Assembly (NCBI GenBank): GCA_910577805.1
Contig: CAJTOE010000026.1
Location: 1-20,189, forward strand
From: an uncultured Oscillospiraceae bacterium
GTDB lineage: Bacteria; Bacillota; Clostridia; Oscillospirales; Oscillospiraceae
Length of the DNA: 20,189 bases
Direction: 5' to 3'
The notes beneath the pieces were generated by a model. The model made no database searches, was not told the DNA's origin, and was given only the letters and a program-made list of their open reading frames with translations. The position numbers and the translations under genes are program-made. The first letter of the stretch is position 1. Every line of letters begins with the position of its first letter. Positions 6,515 to 14,362 of the stretch are shown here, piece by piece.

Positions 6515-7633
6515 ATGGCACAGGAAAGAAGAACCTCGCGGGAGCAGACGCCGCCCCCCCGCCGCCGGAAGCGCCGCCGCCGCAGCGCCGGAGCCGCCCT
6601 GGGGTCCGCCCTGCTGTACGTGGTAGCGGTAATCGGCATTTCGGTGCTGCTGGCCTGCGTGGGCTGGATCGCCGCCAACGACGTGCTGGCCCTGAACAAG
6701 GCGCCCGTGGAGGTCACGCTTACCATTGATAAGGACGACAAGCTCAGTGACGTGACGGATATTTTGAAGGAAAAGGGGCTGATCGAGTACAAGTTCCTAT
6801 TCAATCTCTTCGCCATGTTCACCCACGGAGAGGACAAAATTGCCCCCGGCACCTACACCCTCACCACGGATATGGATTACCGGGCGCTGATTGCCAACAT
6901 GGGGACCAACTCGGCCACCAAGGCGGTGGTGACCGTGACCATCCCGGAGGGCTACACCGTCCAGCAGATTTTCCAGCTCCTGGAGGAAAAGGGGGTATCC
7001 ACCGTGGAGGAGCTGAATGAGACTGCCGCCACCCACGACTATAAATTCTCCTTCCTCCAGGACATCCCCCTGGGCAAGCCCGAACGGCTAGAGGGCTATT
7101 TATATCCGGACACCTACGAGTTCACCACCCCCCACAACACCACCTGGGCCATCAACAAAATGCTGGTCCGCTTTGACGAGCAGTTTACCGACGAGATGCG
7201 CCAGGAGGTGGCCGACGGCGGCCGGACGATTTATGAGATTTTGACCGTGGCTTCTATGATCGAGCGGGAGACCGACGGCACCGACCACGAAAAAATCGCC
7301 TCGGTGATCTATAACCGCCTCAACAACCCCAACTCCTCCGGCACCAACGGCTACCTGCAAATCGACGCCACCCTGGTCTATATCACCGGGAAGGAGCCGC
7401 GTGAGTCCGACAAGGACATCGACTCCCCCTACAACACCTATCTCTACCCCGGCCTGCCCGCCGGACCCATCGCCAATCCGGGCATCACCTCCATCCGGGC
7501 CGCCATGGAACCGGAAAAGACCTCCTACTATTATTACGCCCTGGGTGACGACAACCAGCACCATTTCTTCAAGACGCTGAAAGAGCATACCAACTTCCTG
7601 GCCAGCCAGGAGCGCTACAAGACCAGCGGCTGA
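6515..7633 (+). CDS. mltG: Endolytic peptidoglycan transglycosylase MltG (YceG-like)
   Basis: A 372-residue membrane-anchored lytic transglycosylase that cuts nascent glycan strands and sets their length. The N terminus is very basic (RRRKRRRR) and cytoplasmic, followed by one TM segment (about residues 29-52). The extracytoplasmic part has a LysM-like region with IPEGYTVQQIFQLLEEKGV, then LEGYLYPDTYEF and the catalytic segment ILTVASMIERETDG. Glu250 corresponds to the catalytic Glu218 of the E. coli enzyme. The C-terminal signature SPYNTYLYPGLPAGPIANPG is complete. The ATG at 6515 follows AAGGAG (6501-6506) with an 8-base gap. It has its own promoter. No clear terminator separates it from the GalK-like gene, so read-through is possible. 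Confidence 0.95.
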   Translation: MAQERRTSREQTPPPRRRKRRRRSAGAALGSALLYVVAVIGISVLLACVGWIAANDVLALNKAPVEVTLTIDKDDKLSDVTDILKEKGLIEYKFLFNLFAMFTHGEDKIAPGTYTLTTDMDYRALIANMGTNSATKAVVTVTIPEGYTVQQIFQLLEEKGVSTVEELNETAATHDYKFSFLQDIPLGKPERLEGYLYPDTYEFTTPHNTTWAINKMLVRFDEQFTDEMRQEVADGGRTIYEILTVASMIERETDGTDHEKIASVIYNRLNNPNSSGTNGYLQIDATLVYITGKEPRESDKDIDSPYNTYLYPGLPAGPIANPGITSIRAAMEPEKTSYYYYALGDDNQHHFFKTLKEHTNFLASQERYKTSG

Positions 7634-7697
7634 GGGGGAATCCCAAGGGCCGCTCCACGGAACGAATCGAATTTTTTCAAGAAAGGGTGTATCCAAA

Positions 7698-8996
7698 TTG
7701 CATTCTTGCCAACAACTTTTGGAAAATCTGTCCGCCGGAGCCTTTGACAGCCGCCTCGCCCAGCTCTACGCCCTGGACGGCCGCCCGGAGAGTACGGACC
7801 GGGCCAGAGAGCGGGCCTGCCATGTGGTGCAGTCCTTCCTGGACCAGTTCCAGCCCACTGGAGAGGTGCCCGCGGCCCTGTTCAGCGGCCCCGGCCGCAC
7901 GGAGCTGGGCGGCAATCACACCGACCACCAGCACGGCCGCGTGCTGTGCGGCAGCGTGGACCTGGACATGCTGGCCTGCGCCGCCCCCAACCAGTCGGAC
8001 GTGATCCGCATCCAGTCCGAGGGCTACCCGGCGCTGGAAATCAGCCTGCACGACCTGTCCGTCCGGGAGGAGGAGAAAAACACCTCCGCCGCCCTGGTCC
8101 GGGGTGTGGCCGCGAAAATCCAGGAGCTGGGCTATACCCTGTCCGGCTTCGACGCTTACGCCGTCTCCACAGTCCTGTCCGGCTCCGGGCTGTCCTCCTC
8201 CGCCGCCTATGAGGTCCTCATTGGCAACATTTTGAACCACTTCTGCTGCAACGGCGCACTGGACGCCATTGAAATCGCCAAAATCGGCCAGTACGCCGAA
8301 AACGTCTATTTCGGCAAGCCTTCCGGCTTGATGGACCAGATGGGTTCCTCGGTGGGCGGTGCGGTAGCCATCGACTTTGCCGACCCCGCCGCCCCTGTGG
8401 TGGACAAAATCGAGTATGACTTTTCCGGCTCCGGCTACGCCCTGTGCATCGTAGACACCTGCTCCAGCCATGGGGACCTGACGGACGATTATGCCGACAT
8501 CACCCGTGAGATGGGCGCGGTCGCGGCCCACTTCGGCAAAACCGTCCTGCGGGATGTGTCCGTAACAGACTTCCGCGCCGCCATTCCCGCCCTGCGCCAG
8601 GCGTGCGGCGACCGGGCGGTACTCCGGGCTATGCACTTCTACGACGACGACCGTACCGCGGCGCTGGAGGCCGCAGCCCTCAAAAACGGGGACTTTGATT
8701 TCTTCCTGAGCCTGGTGAATCAGTCCGGGCTGTCCTCTTCCCTCCACCTGCAAAACACCTGGTCTGTCCATGACCCCAAGCAGCAGGCCATCCCCCTGAC
8801 GCTGGCGGAGGCCCAGCGTCTTTTGGATACGGGGGCGGTCCGGGTCCACGGCGGCGGCTTCGCCGGCACCATCCAGGCCTGGGTCCCCAACGAGGACCTG
8901 GAGGACTTCAAAGCCGGTATGGAGGCTCTGTTGGGGGCCGGAACATGCCATGTGCTGCACATCCGTCCGGAGGGCGGCTGCGTGGTGATATCCTGA
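7698..8996 (+). CDS. galK: Galactokinase-like GHMP kinase
   Basis: A 432-residue GHMP sugar kinase with all three family motifs: GPGRTELGGNHTDHQHG (residues 64-80), GSGLSSSAAYEV (about 161-172) and VHGGGFAGT (about 384-392). The catalytic Asp lies in GKPSGLMDQMGS. Against the canonical galactokinase motif GEHTDY, the sugar-contacting Glu is replaced by Asn73, while Arg67, His74 and Asp76 are kept. This variant is, from memory, common in clostridial galactokinase homologues, so galactose is likely but not proven as substrate. The TTG at 7698 is used, with GAAAGGG (7681-7687) 10 bases upstream. It is followed after 20 bases by a class II GalT gene, which supports a Leloir-type role: sugar to sugar-1-phosphate. 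galE and galM are not in the window. Confidence 0.85.
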   Translation: MHSCQQLLENLSAGAFDSRLAQLYALDGRPESTDRARERACHVVQSFLDQFQPTGEVPAALFSGPGRTELGGNHTDHQHGRVLCGSVDLDMLACAAPNQSDVIRIQSEGYPALEISLHDLSVREEEKNTSAALVRGVAAKIQELGYTLSGFDAYAVSTVLSGSGLSSSAAYEVLIGNILNHFCCNGALDAIEIAKIGQYAENVYFGKPSGLMDQMGSSVGGAVAIDFADPAAPVVDKIEYDFSGSGYALCIVDTCSSHGDLTDDYADITREMGAVAAHFGKTVLRDVSVTDFRAAIPALRQACGDRAVLRAMHFYDDDRTAALEAAALKNGDFDFFLSLVNQSGLSSSLHLQNTWSVHDPKQQAIPLTLAEAQRLLDTGAVRVHGGGFAGTIQAWVPNEDLEDFKAGMEALLGAGTCHVLHIRPEGGCVVIS

Positions 8997-9016
8997 TTTT
9001 GGGAGGTACATAGACG

Positions 9017-10510
9017 ATGATTGACAACGCTGTTTCCAAGCTGGCCGCTTACGCCCTGCAAACGGGGCTGATCGAAGAAAACGAGTCCATCTGGGCGGTG
9101 AACACGATACTGGATGTACTAAAGCTGGACAGTTATACAGACCCGCAGGAAAATTGGGGAGAAATCGAGCTGGCCCCCGTGCTGGAGGAGCTGCTGGAGG
9201 ACGCCCACGCCCGCGGCGTGCTGGCGGAAAATTCCGTGGTCTACCGGGACCTGTTTGACACGGAGCTGATGGGCCGTCTCACCCCCCGGCCCGCCCAGGT
9301 GAGCGCGCAGTTCCAGGCCCTCTACGCCCAGGACCCCAAAAAGGCCACCGACTGGTACTACAAGCTCAGTCAGGACACCAACTACATCCGCCGGGACCGC
9401 ATCGCCAAGGACATGCAGTGGAAGGCCCCCACGCAGTACGGCGAGCTGGATATTACCATAAACCTGTCCAAGCCGGAGAAGGACCCCAAGGCCATTGCGG
9501 CGGCAAAAAATCTGCCCGCCTCCGCCTATCCCCGGTGCCAGCTCTGCGCCGAAAACGAGGGCTACGCGGGCCGGGTCAACCACCCCGCCCGGCAGAATCA
9601 CAGAATTGTTCCGATTACCATCAACGGCTCCCCCTGGTTCTTGCAGTACTCCCCCTATGTGTATTACAACGAGCATTGCATCTGCCTGAACAGCGAGCAC
9701 ACCCCCATGAAGATCGACCGGGCCTGCTTCGGGAAGCTGCTGGACTTTGTGGGGCAGTTCCCCCACTACTTTGTAGGCTCGAATGCGGACCTGCCTATTG
9801 TAGGCGGCTCGATTCTGGCCCACGACCATTTCCAAGGGGGCCGGTACGAGTTTGCCATGGCCAAGGCCCCGGTGGAGACAGCGTTCCCCTTCCCCGGCTA
9901 TGAGGACGTGGAAGCGGGCATCGTCAAGTGGCCGATGTCTGTGGTGCGCCTGTCTGCCCCGCAGCCGGAGCGGTTGATTGATCTGGCGGACAAGATATTG
10001 ACGCTCTGGCGGGGCTACACCGACGAGAGCGCTATGATTTTCGCGGAGACGGACGGCGAGCCTCACAACACCATCACCCCCATCGCCCGCCGCCGGGGGG
10101 AGAAGTTCGAGCTGGATTTGGTGCTGCGCAACAACCTGACCACCGAGGAACATCCCCTGGGTCTGTACCACCCCCACGCGGAGCTGCACCACATCAAGAA
10201 GGAGAACATCGGCCTGATCGAGGTCATGGGCCTTGCGGTGCTGCCCGCCCGTTTGAAGGAGGAGCTGGCGGCAGTTGCGGACTGCCTGGCCTCCGGCGGG
10301 GATTTGGGCAAAAGCGAGCTGACGGAAAAGCACGCGGAATGGGCGCAGGCGTTTGCGAAAAACTACGCCATTACCAAGGAAAACGCCCTGGATATCGTCC
10401 AGAAGGAGACGGGCATTGTTTTTGCCAAGGTGCTGGAGCACGCCGGTGTTTACAAGCGGGACGAGGCAGGGAAAGCTGCGTTCCTGCGGTTCTTGCAGAC
10501 AGTTCGATAA
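9017..10510 (+). CDS. galT: UDP-glucose--hexose-1-phosphate uridylyltransferase, class II
   Basis: A 497-residue enzyme of the Firmicute-type (class II) GalT family, which swaps UMP between UDP-glucose and galactose-1-phosphate. Visible signatures are RRDRIAKDMQWK, YPRCQLCAENEGYAGR, the long core including PHYFVGSNADLPIVGGS, the active-site segment ILAHDHFQGGRYEF with the two histidines, and GEPHNTITPIARRR. The ATG at 9017 follows GGGAGG (9001-9006) by 10 bases. It lies directly behind the GalK-like gene and the pair ends in a strong terminator, so they form one transcription unit. Length is normal for the class and no damage is visible. Confidence 0.95.
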   Translation: MIDNAVSKLAAYALQTGLIEENESIWAVNTILDVLKLDSYTDPQENWGEIELAPVLEELLEDAHARGVLAENSVVYRDLFDTELMGRLTPRPAQVSAQFQALYAQDPKKATDWYYKLSQDTNYIRRDRIAKDMQWKAPTQYGELDITINLSKPEKDPKAIAAAKNLPASAYPRCQLCAENEGYAGRVNHPARQNHRIVPITINGSPWFLQYSPYVYYNEHCICLNSEHTPMKIDRACFGKLLDFVGQFPHYFVGSNADLPIVGGSILAHDHFQGGRYEFAMAKAPVETAFPFPGYEDVEAGIVKWPMSVVRLSAPQPERLIDLADKILTLWRGYTDESAMIFAETDGEPHNTITPIARRRGEKFELDLVLRNNLTTEEHPLGLYHPHAELHHIKKENIGLIEVMGLAVLPARLKEELAAVADCLASGGDLGKSELTEKHAEWAQAFAKNYAITKENALDIVQKETGIVFAKVLEHAGVYKRDEAGKAAFLRFLQTVR

Positions 10511-10520
10511 ATACAAGCGG

Positions 10521-10553
10521 AGTGGTATGGTATGAACGCCATACCACTTTTTT
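10521..10553 (+). terminator. Rho-independent terminator of the galK-galT unit
   Basis: The arms AGTGGTATGG (10521-10530) and CCATACCACT (10539-10548) form a perfect 10-bp stem with an 8-base loop, followed by TTTTT. It lies 10 bases after the galT stop. Confidence 0.92.
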
Positions 10554-10573
10554 ATGGGTGAAACGATTCGCTC

Positions 10574-10602
10574 TTGACGTTTTTCCTCCCAGCGCATAAA
10601 AT
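10574..10602 (+). promoter_or_regulatory. Sigma-A promoter of the dipeptidase gene
   Basis: TTGACG (10574-10579) and TAAAAT (10597-10602) have a 17-bp spacer. The transcript should start near 10609. A TTG in frame with the dipeptidase at 10574 is this -35 box, not a start codon. Confidence 0.8.
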
Positions 10603-10630
10603 AAACTACAAATCAGGAAGGGGTATTTCC

Positions 10631-11584
10631 ATGAATCCATACGCCATCATTGACCTGCACTGTGACACCCTCACCGGCTGCGGCTACTATACAAAACGGC
10701 CGGAGGTGGACTCCCTCAACGACTCCCGCCGGATGCTGTCCCTGGACAGACTGCCCCAGGGGGTCCATTGGGCGCAGTTTTTTGCCATCTTCATCCCCGA
10801 CGAGCTGCGGGGCCAGGACGCCGTGGAATTTTTCGAGGCCAATACGGCTGAATTTCAGCGGCAGACCCGGAAGTATGCCGAAAAAATCTCCCCCTGCCGC
10901 ACCTGGGCGGATATTGCCGGCGCCTGGGCCGGGAACAGGACCGCCGGTATTCTGACGGTGGAAAACGGCTCCGCTCTGGCGGGAAAGCTGGAGCGCATCC
11001 CGGTCCTGGCCGCCGCGGGAGTGCGGGCCTTGACCATCACCTGGAACGGGGAAAACGAGCTGGGCTCCGGCAATGTGACGGACCACGGGCTTTCCCCATT
11101 AGGCCGGGAGGCCATCCCGGAGCTGGAGCAGGCGGGTATCCTGCTGGACGTGTCCCACCTGAACGACGCGGGGCTGGACGACCTGCTGAAGCTGGCCCAA
11201 AAGCCCTTCCTGGCTACCCACTCCAACGCCAGAGCAGTCTGTCCCCACAAGCGCAACCTGAACGACGAGCAGATTCAGGAGCTGGTCCGGCGGGATTGCC
11301 TGATTGGACTGAACTTCGCCAACTGTTTTCTGCGTGCCGGGGGAGAACACGCCGGGCTGGATGACCTGATGCGCCATGTGGAGCATTTTTTCCGGCTGGG
11401 GGCGGAAACCAATCTGGCGCTTGGCTCCGACTACGACGGCACGGACGTGCCCCCGGAGCTGGGCACGGCGGAGAAGGTCCCTGTGCTGCTGGATTATTTT
11501 CTGGACCGGGGGCTGACCCAGGCCCAGGCCGAGGGGATTTTGTATCGAAACGCCCAGACGTTTTTCCAAAAGAACCTGATTTGA
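10631..11584 (+). CDS. Membrane dipeptidase (peptidase family M19)
   Basis: A 317-residue zinc dipeptidase of the renal dipeptidase-like family. Zinc ligands and signature segments can be followed in order: DLHCDTL (His10, Asp12), ILTVENGSAL (bridging Glu near 111), DVSHLND (His near 176), ATHSNARAVCPHKRNL (second His) and LALGSDYDG (Asp near 266). Bacterial members hydrolyse dipeptides, including some D-residue dipeptides. No signal peptide is seen, so it is probably cytoplasmic despite the family name. The ATG at 10631 follows GGAAGGGG (about 10616-10623) by 7 bases and lies downstream of its promoter. It is followed after 15 bases by the rRNA methyltransferase gene, likely the same operon. 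Confidence 0.92.
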   Translation: MNPYAIIDLHCDTLTGCGYYTKRPEVDSLNDSRRMLSLDRLPQGVHWAQFFAIFIPDELRGQDAVEFFEANTAEFQRQTRKYAEKISPCRTWADIAGAWAGNRTAGILTVENGSALAGKLERIPVLAAAGVRALTITWNGENELGSGNVTDHGLSPLGREAIPELEQAGILLDVSHLNDAGLDDLLKLAQKPFLATHSNARAVCPHKRNLNDEQIQELVRRDCLIGLNFANCFLRAGGEHAGLDDLMRHVEHFFRLGAETNLALGSDYDGTDVPPELGTAEKVPVLLDYFLDRGLTQAQAEGILYRNAQTFFQKNLI

Positions 11585-11599
11585 CGGGAGGGACCGCAT

Positions 11600-12949
11600 A
11601 TGGAGCCGCTTCGTAAAAACACCGCCCACACACTGCGCTTTCAGGGCTACACCGCCGAGGGAATGGGGGTAGCCCGGCTGGAGGGCCGGGTGGTCTTTGT
11701 GCCTGGGGTGATCTCCGGCGAGCTGTGGGAGGTTTTGTTGGTCAAGGTCTCCAAAAATGTGATTTGGGGCAAGGGCGTGAAGCTGCTGGAGCCGTCCCCG
11801 GAGCGGGTGCAGGCGGACTGTCCCCTGGCGGGCCGGTGCGGGGGCTGTCAGTACCGGCACATGACCTACGCCGAGGAGCTGCGGGCCAAGCGGGCGCGGG
11901 TCCAGGACGCGCTGAAGCGGCTGGGGGGCGTAGATGTGCCGGTCCCGCCGGTGCTGGGCGCGGAGGCGCCGCTTCGCTATCGGAACAAGGTCCAGTTCCC
12001 GGTCGCAGATGGGAAAATCGGCTTTTACCGGGCCAGGAGCCACCAGGTCATCGACGCGGAGGACTGTCTGCTTCAGCCGGAGCAGACGGCGGAAATTCGC
12101 CGGACGGTGCTGGAGTGGATGCAGGAATTTCACATCCCCGCCTACAACGAGACGGCCCGCCGGGGGCTGGTGCGGCATCTGTACGTGCGGACCAACCGGA
12201 AGGGGCAGGCTCTGTGCTGTCTGGTGATTTGTGGAAAAGAGCTGCCCCATGGGCCGGAGCTGGTGCGGCGGCTGCAAGAAAAAACGCCCGGCCTGGCGGG
12301 CGTTGTGGTCAATTTCAACCTGCGGGACACGAACGTCATTTTAGGGGAGGAGTTCCAGACGCTCTGGGGCCGGGCGGATCTGGAGGAGGAGCTGTGCGGC
12401 CTGACCTTCCGGCTGTCGGTGCCGTCCTTCTTCCAGGTGAACCGGGACCAGACCCAGCGGCTGTACCAGCTTGCCCTGGAGTTCGCCGGGCTGACCGGGG
12501 CGGAGACGGTGTTGGACTTGTACTGCGGCATCGGCTCGATTACTCTGGTCCTGGCCCGGCAGGCAAAGCGTGTGATTGGTGCGGAGATCGTGCCGGAGGC
12601 CGTGGAAAACGCCAAAGAGAACGCCCGGAACAATGGGATTTCTAACGCTGAATTTTTCCTGGGGGACGCCGGGAAAATCGCCGCAAGGCTGGCGGAGGAG
12701 CGGTTGTGCCCCCAGGTGGTGGTCGTGGATCCGCCCCGGAAGGGGCTGGCGGAGGAGACGCCGGAGATCATTGCCGGGATGGGTCCGGAGCGGGTGGTCT
12801 ATGTGTCCTGCGACCCGGCGACGCTGGCACGGGATGTCAAGCGGTTCGGAGTGCTGGGGTACACGGTCCAGCGCGTGCAGCCGGTGGATTTGTTTCCCAG
12901 AACGGCGCATGTGGAGACTTGTGTGCTGCTGCAAAGAGGAACTGTGTAG
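11600..12949 (+). CDS. rlmD: 23S rRNA (uracil-5-)-methyltransferase, RlmD/RlmCD (RumA) family
   Basis: A 449-residue SAM-dependent enzyme that makes 5-methyluridine in 23S rRNA. It has an N-terminal TRAM domain (about residues 8-65), then four cysteines for a [4Fe-4S] cluster: Cys74, Cys80 and Cys83 in DCPLAGRCGGC and Cys156 in EDCLLQP. The SAM-binding loop is DLYCGIGSITLVLA, followed by VVVDPPRKGL and the catalytic segment YVSCDPATLARD with nucleophile Cys404. The ATG at 11600 follows GGGAGGG (11586-11592) by 7 bases. In Gram-positive bacteria one such enzyme may modify two uridines (RlmCD), so the exact target is left open. No terminator is visible after it; the ROK gene promoter follows. 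Confidence 0.93.
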   Translation: MEPLRKNTAHTLRFQGYTAEGMGVARLEGRVVFVPGVISGELWEVLLVKVSKNVIWGKGVKLLEPSPERVQADCPLAGRCGGCQYRHMTYAEELRAKRARVQDALKRLGGVDVPVPPVLGAEAPLRYRNKVQFPVADGKIGFYRARSHQVIDAEDCLLQPEQTAEIRRTVLEWMQEFHIPAYNETARRGLVRHLYVRTNRKGQALCCLVICGKELPHGPELVRRLQEKTPGLAGVVVNFNLRDTNVILGEEFQTLWGRADLEEELCGLTFRLSVPSFFQVNRDQTQRLYQLALEFAGLTGAETVLDLYCGIGSITLVLARQAKRVIGAEIVPEAVENAKENARNNGISNAEFFLGDAGKIAARLAEERLCPQVVVVDPPRKGLAEETPEIIAGMGPERVVYVSCDPATLARDVKRFGVLGYTVQRVQPVDLFPRTAHVETCVLLQRGTV

Positions 12950-12975
12950 AAATTCAGGTTTACTTTGAAAAGCAC

Positions 12976-13004
12976 TTGCAATCTGCAAAAAAATGCACTA
13001 TCCT
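12976..13004 (+). promoter_or_regulatory. Promoter of the ROK repressor gene
   Basis: TTGCAA (12976-12981) and TATCCT (12999-13004) have a 17-bp spacer. The transcript should start near 13011, directly at the operator-like inverted repeat. Confidence 0.65.
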
Positions 13005-13010
13005 ATGTAT

Positions 13011-13025
13011 TGTAAAGCCTTTATA
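13011..13025. promoter_or_regulatory. Candidate operator 1 (upstream of the ROK gene)
   Basis: TGTAAAGCCTTTATA is a 7-1-7 inverted repeat with one mismatch at about +1 to +15 of the predicted transcript. It matches the repeat at 14319-14333 in 10 of 15 positions, including TAAAnnCTTTAT. A repressor bound here would block transcription of the ROK gene. Assignment to the ROK protein is inference. Confidence 0.55.
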
Positions 13026-13048
13026 AAACATGCAATGGATGGTGACCT

Positions 13049-14173
13049 ATGAAAACGACTCCCGCCAGCAACATGGACGTCAAACGCCGTAACCGCACCA
13101 ACACCCTGCGCTGTATTCTATCCTGCGAACGCATCTCCCAAATGGAGCTGTCCCAACAGCTTGCACTGAGCTGGCCGACCATTTTGCAGAATGTCAAGGA
13201 ATTGGTTGAGCTGGGGCTGGTGCAGGAGGTTGGACAGTACGAATCCACAGGCGGACGCAAGGCGAAAGCCTACGCTCCGGTCCGGGACGCCAGACTGGCT
13301 GTCGGGCTGGACCTGACCGGGAACCATGTGAGTGTTGTGCTGGTGGACCTGAGCGGCCAGGTGGTGCGCTATCAGCGGAAATCACGCCCCTTTTCCCTGG
13401 ACGACGCCTATTTGCATGGGTTAGGTAAGCTGGTCCAGAGCGTGACGGAGGACGTGTGCGCCGGTGAAACCGTATTAGGCGTTGGAATTTCTCTGCCCGG
13501 TATCGTGGACAGCGAGGCCGGTCTGCTGCGGTACTCCCACATTTTAGACCTGCGGGATGTGCCTCTCGGCAGGCTGAGCCGCCATATCTCCTATCCATGC
13601 AGCTTTATCAACGACGCCAACGCCGCAGGCTTCGCCGAAATCTACGGCGCCTCCACGACTGGAAATCTGGTCTATCTCTCCTTGAGCAACAGCGTAGGCG
13701 GTGCGATCCTGGCGGGCGGCGTCCCGTATATGGGCAATCACCTCCGGGCCGGCGAGTTCGGCCACAATACGCTGGTCCCCGGCGGACAGCGCTGCTACTG
13801 TGGAAAAGAGGGCTGTTTGGATGCCTACTGCTCCGCGCGGGTGCTGTCAGACAAAGCGGATGGAAACCTGGCCGCGTTCTTCGACGGCCTCCGGGGAGGC
13901 GATGGAGAAAAGCAGGCGGTCTGGCGGGAGTATCTGGAGTATCTGTCCATCGCCGTCAACAATCTGCACATGAGCTTTGACTGCGACGTGATCGTAGGCG
14001 GCTACGTGGGCGCGTTCCTGGAGGAATTCGGCGGGCCGTTCCCGTCCATGCTGGAGGAGCGCAACACCTTTCAGCCGGATTCCTCCTATCTCAAATATTG
14101 CCGCTACCGGCTGGAGGCCTCCGCTGTGGGGGCGGCGCTGACCCAGGTGGAACGATTTTTACAGACGCTATAG
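13049..14173 (+). CDS. ROK family transcriptional repressor (NagC/XylR type)
   Basis: A 374-residue protein with an N-terminal winged helix-turn-helix (about residues 15-75; RISQMELSQQLALSWPTILQ, then GLVQEVGQYESTGGRKAK) and a C-terminal ROK sugar-binding domain (from about 84). The ROK zinc site is intact: GEFGHN, then CYCGKEGC with Cys249, Cys251 and Cys256. The sugar-site segment FINDANAAGFAE is present. The ATP loop reads LDLTGNHVS rather than the kinase form DxGGTK, as expected for a repressor without kinase activity. It stands before, and in the same direction as, the polyol dehydrogenase operon and is the obvious candidate regulator of it and of itself. The ATG at 13049 has only a weak ribosome binding site (GGATGGTG, 13037-13044), which suggests low expression. 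Confidence 0.92.
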   Translation: MKTTPASNMDVKRRNRTNTLRCILSCERISQMELSQQLALSWPTILQNVKELVELGLVQEVGQYESTGGRKAKAYAPVRDARLAVGLDLTGNHVSVVLVDLSGQVVRYQRKSRPFSLDDAYLHGLGKLVQSVTEDVCAGETVLGVGISLPGIVDSEAGLLRYSHILDLRDVPLGRLSRHISYPCSFINDANAAGFAEIYGASTTGNLVYLSLSNSVGGAILAGGVPYMGNHLRAGEFGHNTLVPGGQRCYCGKEGCLDAYCSARVLSDKADGNLAAFFDGLRGGDGEKQAVWREYLEYLSIAVNNLHMSFDCDVIVGGYVGAFLEEFGGPFPSMLEERNTFQPDSSYLKYCRYRLEASAVGAALTQVERFLQTL

Positions 14174-14185
14174 CTGACGCATAAA

Positions 14186-14225
14186 AGGATGCCGCTCCGG
14201 CAATGGGGCGGCATCCTCTCTTTTT
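14186..14225 (+). terminator. Rho-independent terminator after the ROK gene
   Basis: The arms AGGATGCCGC (14186-14195) and GCGGCATCCT (14208-14217) form a perfect 10-bp stem with a 12-base loop, followed by CTCTTTTT. It separates the repressor gene from the dehydrogenase operon. Confidence 0.9.
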
Positions 14226-14278
14226 GCACAAAAATGACGCTTCAAAAATGTATGAACTGCCGAAAATCATTTGCCTTC

Positions 14279-14307
14279 TTGACAGCGCACTTGTCCTGTG
14301 TTTTAAT
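14279..14307 (+). promoter_or_regulatory. Promoter of the polyol dehydrogenase operon
   Basis: TTGACA (14279-14284) and TTTAAT (14302-14307) have a 17-bp spacer. The predicted start is near 14314, just upstream of the inverted repeat at 14319-14333. Confidence 0.78.
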
Positions 14308-14318
14308 ATAGACACTTA

Positions 14319-14333
14319 CATAAATACTTTATG
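14319..14333. promoter_or_regulatory. Candidate operator 2 (upstream of the dehydrogenase)
   Basis: CATAAATACTTTATG contains a perfect 6-3-6 inverted repeat at about +5 to +19, between the promoter and the ribosome binding site. It shares the core TAAAnnCTTTAT with the repeat upstream of the ROK gene. Its position fits a repression site. Confidence 0.6.
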
Positions 14334-14362
14334 AAAGCTATAAAAATAAGGAGGACACAGCA

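Noticed and set aside
6104..6729. Open + strand frames across 6104-6385 and 6259-6729 rich in Arg/Ser and Leu/Gln/Pro
   Set aside because: They are translations of the repeat tract in the wrong strand and have no ribosome binding site; the second overlaps the start of mltG. The - strand reading has a ribosome binding site, a membrane segment and a terminator.
7625..7654. Possible hairpin AGCGGC/GCCGCT at the mltG stop
   Set aside because: The T run is more than 15 bases away from the stem and the stem is short and interrupted, so it does not meet the form of an intrinsic terminator.
7677..9011. Long antisense frames over galK (7677-9011), galT (9119-10597), the dipeptidase/rlmD region (11099-12277) and the 2 kb region (1946-2962)
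   Set aside because: All mirror well-supported + strand genes, show no domains, and cross the boundaries of genes and terminators without own signals.
12950..12975. Terminator after the rRNA methyltransferase gene
   Set aside because: No stem with a T run could be found between 12950 and the ROK promoter.
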